This document shows positions 59,843-64,000 of a stretch of DNA of 64,000 nt, piece by piece. Numbering within the stretch: position 1 is the stretch's first letter; every line of letters starts with the position of its first letter. Source of the stretch: Myxococcota bacterium (GTDB lineage Bacteria; Myxococcota_A; Bradymonadia; UBA7976; UBA1532). The stretch covers positions 42,377 to 106,376 of the forward strand of contig JAKLJY010000009.1 in NCBI GenBank assembly GCA_023150895.1, read 5' to 3'. The notes beneath the pieces were generated by a model that was not told the origin of the DNA, did not search any database, and worked only from the letters and a program-made list of their open reading frames with translations. Made by a program: the position numbers and the translations under genes.

Positions 59843-60753
59843 AGGTCGCGATCACCGGCATCACGGGCGCCCTCGCCCGTATGGTGGCCAGCCGCCTGGT
59901 GGCCCACGGTCACGAAGTCCTCGGCGTGGATCGCCGCCCCTGGCCCGACGCGCCCCGCGGCGTGACGATGTTCCGGGCCGACATCCGCAAGCGGCCGGCG
60001 GAGGACGTCTTCCGCACGCAGGCCGTCGACGCGCTGGTGCACATGGCCACCGTCACCCACTTCTCGGCGAGCCGCGAGGAGCGCTACCGCACGAACCTCG
60101 TCGGCACGCGCTCCATCCTCGAGCACTGCCACGCCTACGGCGTGAAGAGTGTCGTGTTCGTGGGCCGTCACACGGTCTACGGCGCCGCGTCGGACACACC
60201 GCTCTACCGCACCGAGGCCGAGCCGCCCCTGGCCGTGAGCACGTTCCCCGATCTGTCGGACCTCGTCGCGGCGGACCTCTTCGCCGGCTCGGCGCTCTGG
60301 CGCTGGCCCGAGCTCGACACGTCGGTGCTGCGGGTCGTGTACACGCTGGGGCCATCGCAGCGCGGTACGTTGCACAACTTCCTGCGGGGTCCCCGCGTGG
60401 CGAGCGTGCTCGGTTTCGACCCGCTTTATCACTTCATGCACGAGTACGACGCCGCGGCCGCCATCGTGCTCGCCCTCGAGAAGCGCCTGCGGGGGGTCTA
60501 CAACGTCGCCGGGCCGCAGCCGGTGCCGTTGTCCGTCCTGTGCCGGGCGACGGGCCGCAAGCTGGTGCCCATCCCCGAGCCCCTGTACCCCCTCGTCGCG
60601 GGTCGGCTCGGTTTCCCGTCGCTGCCGGGGGGGGCCATCAACCACGTCAAGTATCCCATCGTGGTCGACGCGGCGGCCTTCCGCGCCGCGACGGGCTTCC
60701 GCCAGGAGCACGACGAGGTGGCCGTGATGGAGGCCGTCCGTTACCTCGGCTGA
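59839..60753 (+). CDS. NAD-dependent epimerase/dehydratase-type (extended SDR) protein
   Basis: The 304-residue protein starts with VAITGITGALARMVASRLVA, the Rossmann motif of extended SDRs. It has DALVHMATVTHFS, FVGRHTVYGAA (in place of the usual YxxxK there is HTVYGAAS, with Tyr but no clear Lys), and a substrate-binding C-terminal part with YNVAGPQPVPLS. It overlaps the acyltransferase gene by four bases, so it is probably a lipid- or sugar-modifying partner. Its 3' end overlaps the convergent next gene by 13 bases. The substrate is unknown. Confidence 0.85.
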   Translation: MKVAITGITGALARMVASRLVAHGHEVLGVDRRPWPDAPRGVTMFRADIRKRPAEDVFRTQAVDALVHMATVTHFSASREERYRTNLVGTRSILEHCHAYGVKSVVFVGRHTVYGAASDTPLYRTEAEPPLAVSTFPDLSDLVAADLFAGSALWRWPELDTSVLRVVYTLGPSQRGTLHNFLRGPRVASVLGFDPLYHFMHEYDAAAAIVLALEKRLRGVYNVAGPQPVPLSVLCRATGRKLVPIPEPLYPLVAGRLGFPSLPGGAINHVKYPIVVDAAAFRAATGFRQEHDEVAVMEAVRYLG

Positions 60754-61754
60754 GCCGGGGGGGCGGGCATCTGCAGGGGCATTCCGCCGGGGCCGCCCGG
60801 GCCGCCGGGCATGCCGCCGGGGGCGCCACCGGCCGCGCCGGCCATCATCATCATCATGCCGACCGCCGTTTTGAGGCGGTTCACGTCGGCCTCGTCGAGG
60901 GGCAGGTCGACCGTGACCTCGTTGCCTTTGGCCGTCAGGGCGAGCTTGCCGGCGACGGCATCGAGGGCGAGCATCTTGGCCTGGGGCTGCGCCTTCAGTT
61001 CGTCCATCTTGGCCTTGGTCTCGCTGACGAGTTTCGTCGCCTCGGCCGCCGAGTCCATCGTGACGACGGCGTGTACCTTGACGCCCTTCTCGAGGTCGAC
61101 CCCGCCCCGCGCCGATCGGGCGTGCGCGAGCTCGCCCTTCTGCCCGGTCAGGTTGGCCGCAAACCAGAGGTCGTCGCCCTGATTGGCCCCACCGACGAGC
61201 TTCATGACCTCGGTGTTCTTCTCGATCGACCCGCCCTTGCCCTTGAACGCCCCGAGGCCGGCCTTGACCTGCGCGTCCTGCCCCATGAAGAGCTGGTTGC
61301 CGAGGATGGCGAGCGTCGCGCCGTCCGGCGCCTGGAGCACGGTGGCCCCCTGAATGGCCGGCTTCGCGGCCATGCCGGCCTGCGTGGCCAGCGCCTCGAT
61401 CTTCTTGGCGTCCGCGCCGAGCGTCAGCACGACGAGACCCTGCCCGTCGAGGCCCTTCGGCAACCCGACGACCACCGTCTTGAGGGCGGCAAGCGGGTCC
61501 ATGCCGAGCGACTTCGTCAGCTCCGCCATGCCGGCCTGCGCCTGCGGATTGCCGGTCGCCATCTTGTAGAGTTCCTGGAAGAGCGGCGACCGGGCGAGCT
61601 GCTCGACGTTGACGACGACGACGCCCGCGCCGTCCTTCGGCAGCGCCTTGAGCTGGTCTTTGCCGTTGGCGGCGAGCGCCGGGCCGGGCCCGGCGGCGAC
61701 GGACATCGCGAGGGCGACGGCCGCGGCCGCCAGGGAGGTGCGCAATTTCGGCAT
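60741..61754 (-). CDS. Exported protein of unknown function with Met/Gly/Pro-rich tail
   Basis: The 337-residue protein has a clear signal peptide (about 1-29, ALA followed by AN). The mature part is one alpha/beta-type domain with short repeats of VVVNVEQLARSP, LVVLTLGADAKKIE and LWFAANLTGQKGE, as in exported proteins that show two similar halves (DUF3352-like shape, uncertain). The last 40 residues have a run of five Met, then Gly, Pro and Met repeats. It is convergent with the SDR gene and overlaps it by 13 bases. It diverges from the PPK2 gene. I do not recognise a function. Confidence 0.75.
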   Translation of the reverse strand: MPKLRTSLAAAAVALAMSVAAGPGPALAANGKDQLKALPKDGAGVVVVNVEQLARSPLFQELYKMATGNPQAQAGMAELTKSLGMDPLAALKTVVVGLPKGLDGQGLVVLTLGADAKKIEALATQAGMAAKPAIQGATVLQAPDGATLAILGNQLFMGQDAQVKAGLGAFKGKGGSIEKNTEVMKLVGGANQGDDLWFAANLTGQKGELAHARSARGGVDLEKGVKVHAVVTMDSAAEATKLVSETKAKMDELKAQPQAKMLALDAVAGKLALTAKGNEVTVDLPLDEADVNRLKTAVGMMMMMAGAAGGAPGGMPGGPGGPGGMPLQMPAPPAQPR

Positions 61755-61882
61755 GGTGAGCTTTCGGTTCGGAGTTGAAGGCGAAGGGCGATGAAACGGG
61801 CAACGACGATCAACGCTCGCCGCGCAGCATCCGGGCCGCGCAGGACGGGCGTCAAGCCCGAAAGCGGCCGGCGCCGCGCGAC

Positions 61883-61911
61883 TTGACGCGGGCGTGCGTC
61901 CGTTCGATACA
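61883..61911 (+). promoter_or_regulatory. Promoter of the ppk2 gene
   Basis: TTGACG (61883-61888) and GATACA (61906-61911) are exactly 17 bases apart. The ATG at 61918 begins six bases after the -10 box, where transcription should start, and there is no Shine-Dalgarno. This is the clearest leaderless arrangement of the window. Confidence 0.6.
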
Positions 61912-61917
61912 GACGGC

Positions 61918-62748
61918 ATGGCACGCACCGAAATTCGTCCCGCCGGCAAGAAGCTCCGCCTCTCGAAGGTCGACGTCGACGCGTCGATGGCCGACAAGGA
62001 GTCATACGAAAAGCGACTCGCGGACCTGCAGACACAGATGCTGCGCATTCAGCAGGCCATCTGGCACCAGAAACGCCGCGCGGTCATCGTCCTCGAAGGA
62101 TGGGACGCCGCCGGCAAGGGGGGCGCCATCCGACGCATGACCGAGCCGCTCGACCCTCGCGGTGTGCGGGTCTATCCCATCGGCGCGCCGACGGCCGAGG
62201 AGCAGGGGCGCCACTACCTGTGGCGGTTCTGGCAACGGCTGCCCGTCCCCGGCGAGATCGCGATCTTCGATCGCTCCTGGTACGGCCGGGTGCTCGTCGA
62301 GCGCGTCGAGGGCTTCTGCGACAAGTCCGCCTGGAAGCGCGCCTACGAGGAGATCAACGAGTTCGAGCGCTTCCTCCACGACGACGGCGTCATGCTCGTG
62401 AAGCTCTTCTTGCACATCTCGAAGGACGAGCAGCTCAAGCGCTTCATCGAGCGCATCGAGAACCCGCACAAGAACTGGAAGATCGGGCCCGACGATCTCC
62501 GCAACCGGGACCGCTGGGACGACTACGTCAAGGCCATCGAGGCGATGTTCGACGAGACGTCGACGGCCGCCCTCCCCTGGCACGTCGTCGGCGCGAATCG
62601 CAAATGGTCGGCCCGCGTGCGGGTCCTCGAACACGTGACCGAGCGCCTGACGGCCGGTGTCGACCTCGACCGCCCGATGCATGATCCCGCCTTCCACGCC
62701 GAGGCCGCCCGGCGTCTGGGCGTGACGCTCGAGAAGCCCGCCCGCTGA
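61918..62748 (+). CDS. ppk2: Polyphosphate kinase 2 (PPK2) family protein
   Basis: The 276-residue single-domain protein has the PPK2 hallmarks: Walker A GWDAAGKGG (61-69), lid motif in FWQRLPVPGE, and Walker B type FDRSWYGRVLVERV. It also has KLFLHISKDEQLKRF and PWHVVGANRKW. PPK2 enzymes transfer phosphate between polyphosphate and nucleotides, often making ATP or GTP from polyphosphate, in the cytoplasm. The subclass is not settled by eye. It starts six bases past a good promoter. A kinase gene follows 13 bases after its stop and may share the transcript. Confidence 0.93.
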   Translation: MARTEIRPAGKKLRLSKVDVDASMADKESYEKRLADLQTQMLRIQQAIWHQKRRAVIVLEGWDAAGKGGAIRRMTEPLDPRGVRVYPIGAPTAEEQGRHYLWRFWQRLPVPGEIAIFDRSWYGRVLVERVEGFCDKSAWKRAYEEINEFERFLHDDGVMLVKLFLHISKDEQLKRFIERIENPHKNWKIGPDDLRNRDRWDDYVKAIEAMFDETSTAALPWHVVGANRKWSARVRVLEHVTERLTAGVDLDRPMHDPAFHAEAARRLGVTLEKPAR

Positions 62749-62761
62749 CGGGCGCCGCGCC

Positions 62762-64000
62762 ATGTCGTCCGACGCGACCCCCGAGCCCCCGCCCGCCGAC
62801 GGCGAGACGCTGCCGCCGTCGACGACGGACGCCGGGGGCCCGCCCGCGGCGCTCCCCGCTCGCCTCGGCGCCTACCGGGTCGACGGTACGCTGGGCAAGG
62901 GCGGCATGGGTGAGGTGCTGCGCGGGTTCGACGAGCGCCTGCAACGCGCCGTCGCCCTCAAACGCATCGGGGCCGGACCCCGCGAACACCCGGAGGCCCG
63001 CGCCCGGTTCTGGCGGGAGGCCCGCGCGCTCGCCGCGCTGGACCACCCCGGCGTCGTCCGCATTCACGAGATCGGCGAGGCGCCGGACGGCGCACTCTTT
63101 CTGGCGATGGAGCTCGTCGACGGCGAGAGCCTGCAGGCCGTGCTCGCGGGGGGCGCCGCCTGGCCCGTCGACCGGGCGCTCGCGGTCGTCGTGCAGGCGG
63201 CCGACGCCCTCGGCGCAGCCCACGCCGCCGGCCTCGTCCACCGGGACGTCAAGCCGGCGAACCTGCTGCTGACCCCGAGCGGGGTGGTCAAGGTCGTCGA
63301 CTTCGGCCTCGCGAGGCGTGTCGGAGCGGCCGGGGCGCCCGACCGGGTCACCGAGACGGGGGCCGTGCTCGGCACGCCGGCGTACATGGCCCCCGAGCAG
63401 CTCGCCGGGCAGAACGACGCGGTCGGCCCCCCGGCGGACGTCTTTGCGCTCGGCATCCTGCTCTATCGGCTGCTCGGTGGTGCGCACCCGTTCACGCGGG
63501 ACACACCGCAGGCGACGGCCCTCGCGCTTGCGGGCGGGCTCTACGCACCGCTGGAGAGCCTGCGTCCGGACCTGCCCCCGGCCTGCACGGTGGTCGTCGC
63601 CCGGTGTCTCGCCGTTCGCCCCGAGGACCGACCCGCGGACGGCCGGGCGCTGGCGTCCCTCCTGCGAACGCTGCCGGGCGTCCCGCCTGCAAACCCCGCC
63701 GACCCCGAGGCCGCCCGCCTCGCCGGCCTCGCCTTCGCGACGGGGACGCCCGCGGGATCGCCGCGAACGCCGCCCTCCCTGCCCGCCGCCACGCCGGGGA
63801 CACCGCTGACGCCCGGCGCCCCCGGGCCGGGCGTGAACGACGCGCCGGCGGCGCCCCGCGGCCGCGCTCTTCCCCGATCGACGGCGGCCTTGCTCGTCCT
63901 TCTCGGGGTCGTGGGTGCGGCATCGCTCTACACCCGGCCCCCAGACCCCCCCGCGGCGCCCGTGCCGGCCGCGCCGACCGCGACCGCCCCCCCCGCCGGG
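62762..64000 (+). CDS. Ser/Thr protein kinase, cut by the window end
   Basis: The frame is open from the ATG at 62762 to the last base, giving at least 413 residues. The kinase domain (about 36-300) has LGKGGMGEV, Lys67 (VALKRI), HRDVKPANLLL (about 160), DFGLA, GTPAYMAPEQ and RPEDRPADG. A Pro/Thr-rich linker follows, then a membrane helix (about 378-395, LLVLLGVVGAASLY) and the start of a Pro/Ala-rich outer part. The missing C-terminus should be periplasmic and could carry a sensory domain. It lies 13 bases after ppk2. Confidence 0.9.
   Translation, partial: MSSDATPEPPPADGETLPPSTTDAGGPPAALPARLGAYRVDGTLGKGGMGEVLRGFDERLQRAVALKRIGAGPREHPEARARFWREARALAALDHPGVVRIHEIGEAPDGALFLAMELVDGESLQAVLAGGAAWPVDRALAVVVQAADALGAAHAAGLVHRDVKPANLLLTPSGVVKVVDFGLARRVGAAGAPDRVTETGAVLGTPAYMAPEQLAGQNDAVGPPADVFALGILLYRLLGGAHPFTRDTPQATALALAGGLYAPLESLRPDLPPACTVVVARCLAVRPEDRPADGRALASLLRTLPGVPPANPADPEAARLAGLAFATGTPAGSPRTPPSLPAATPGTPLTPGAPGPGVNDAPAAPRGRALPRSTAALLVLLGVVGAASLYTRPPDPPAAPVPAAPTATAPPAG

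Noticed and set aside
60741..60770. CGGCTGAGCCG palindrome at the convergent overlap as a terminator
   Set aside because: The arms are separated by one base, so no stable RNA loop can form.
1..64000. tRNA, rRNA, riboswitch or prophage genes
   Set aside because: Reading both strands I saw no cloverleaf-like or rRNA-like block, no known riboswitch core and no integrase or phage structural gene; a covariance-model scan would be needed to exclude small RNAs.

Overview
The window is about 70% G+C and almost completely packed with genes. The combination of lipoproteins with Asp/Gly/Pro-rich linkers, MYXO-CTERM-like tails (Cys, hydrophobic helix, Arg run), MopE-like DxDxDG repeats, AgmX/PglI-type proteins, several Hanks-type kinases and many secreted peptidases points to a member of the Myxococcota (former Deltaproteobacteria). 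I cannot name a genus from sequence alone. I see no rRNA, tRNA, CRISPR array, insertion sequence, integrase or phage gene, so this looks like ordinary chromosome that is rich in envelope genes.

Layout. 1-10.2 kb: the tail of an unknown exported protein, a FadL/OmpP1 outer-membrane channel, and a group of secreted hydrolases (papain-like lipoprotein, an HExxH protein with calcium-type repeats, a matrixin metalloprotease in an operon with a small exported protein and a CAP/SCP lipoprotein). 10.3-13.7 kb: a minus-strand operon AgmX-like protein, OmpA-like protein, unknown (possibly DUF432) and small MscS channel. 13.7-15.2 kb: an SDR reductase of the PECR type and ElbB. 15.3-20.7 kb: a giant orphan lipoprotein coupled to a HEAT-repeat protein that resembles vitellogenin/MTP lipid-transfer proteins. 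20.8-30.3 kb: a 1332-residue protein with ten DxDxDG repeats, a divergent FG-GAP-type lipoprotein and a trypsin-like lipoprotein. 30.3-36.4 kb: an ECF-like sigma factor with its coupled membrane regulator, then a complete MacA-MacB-TolC type exporter. 36.4-43.9 kb: two tandem BPI/TULIP-like lipoproteins, facing two tandem lipoproteins built from an unfamiliar Cys-rich module. 43.9-54.1 kb: an M16 peptidase pair coupled to a large MscS channel, then a PEGA kinase operon with a TPR-like membrane protein and two propeller-like lipoproteins. 54.1-64.0 kb: another kinase, a REC-HDOD protein, a Lon-N protein, a HAD phosphatase, an acyltransferase/SDR pair, an unknown exported protein, PPK2 and a third kinase cut by the window end.

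How they fit together. Most products act in the envelope or outside the cell. About 14 of 43 genes carry a lipobox. Three gene groups have lipid-carrier shapes or roles (FadL; the LLTP-like protein; the BPI-like pair), and several are peptidases, which suits a predatory or scavenging life style; this is inference. Operons are tight: many stop/start codons overlap as ATGA, GTGA, TTGA or TGATG, implying translational coupling.

Regulation. Five genes have a recognisable promoter whose -10 box ends only 6-10 bases before the start codon and no Shine-Dalgarno sequence, so they are probably leaderless. Gaps between convergent genes tend to hold GC-rich hairpins without T-runs. Antisense open frames are very common here because of base composition and were left out.
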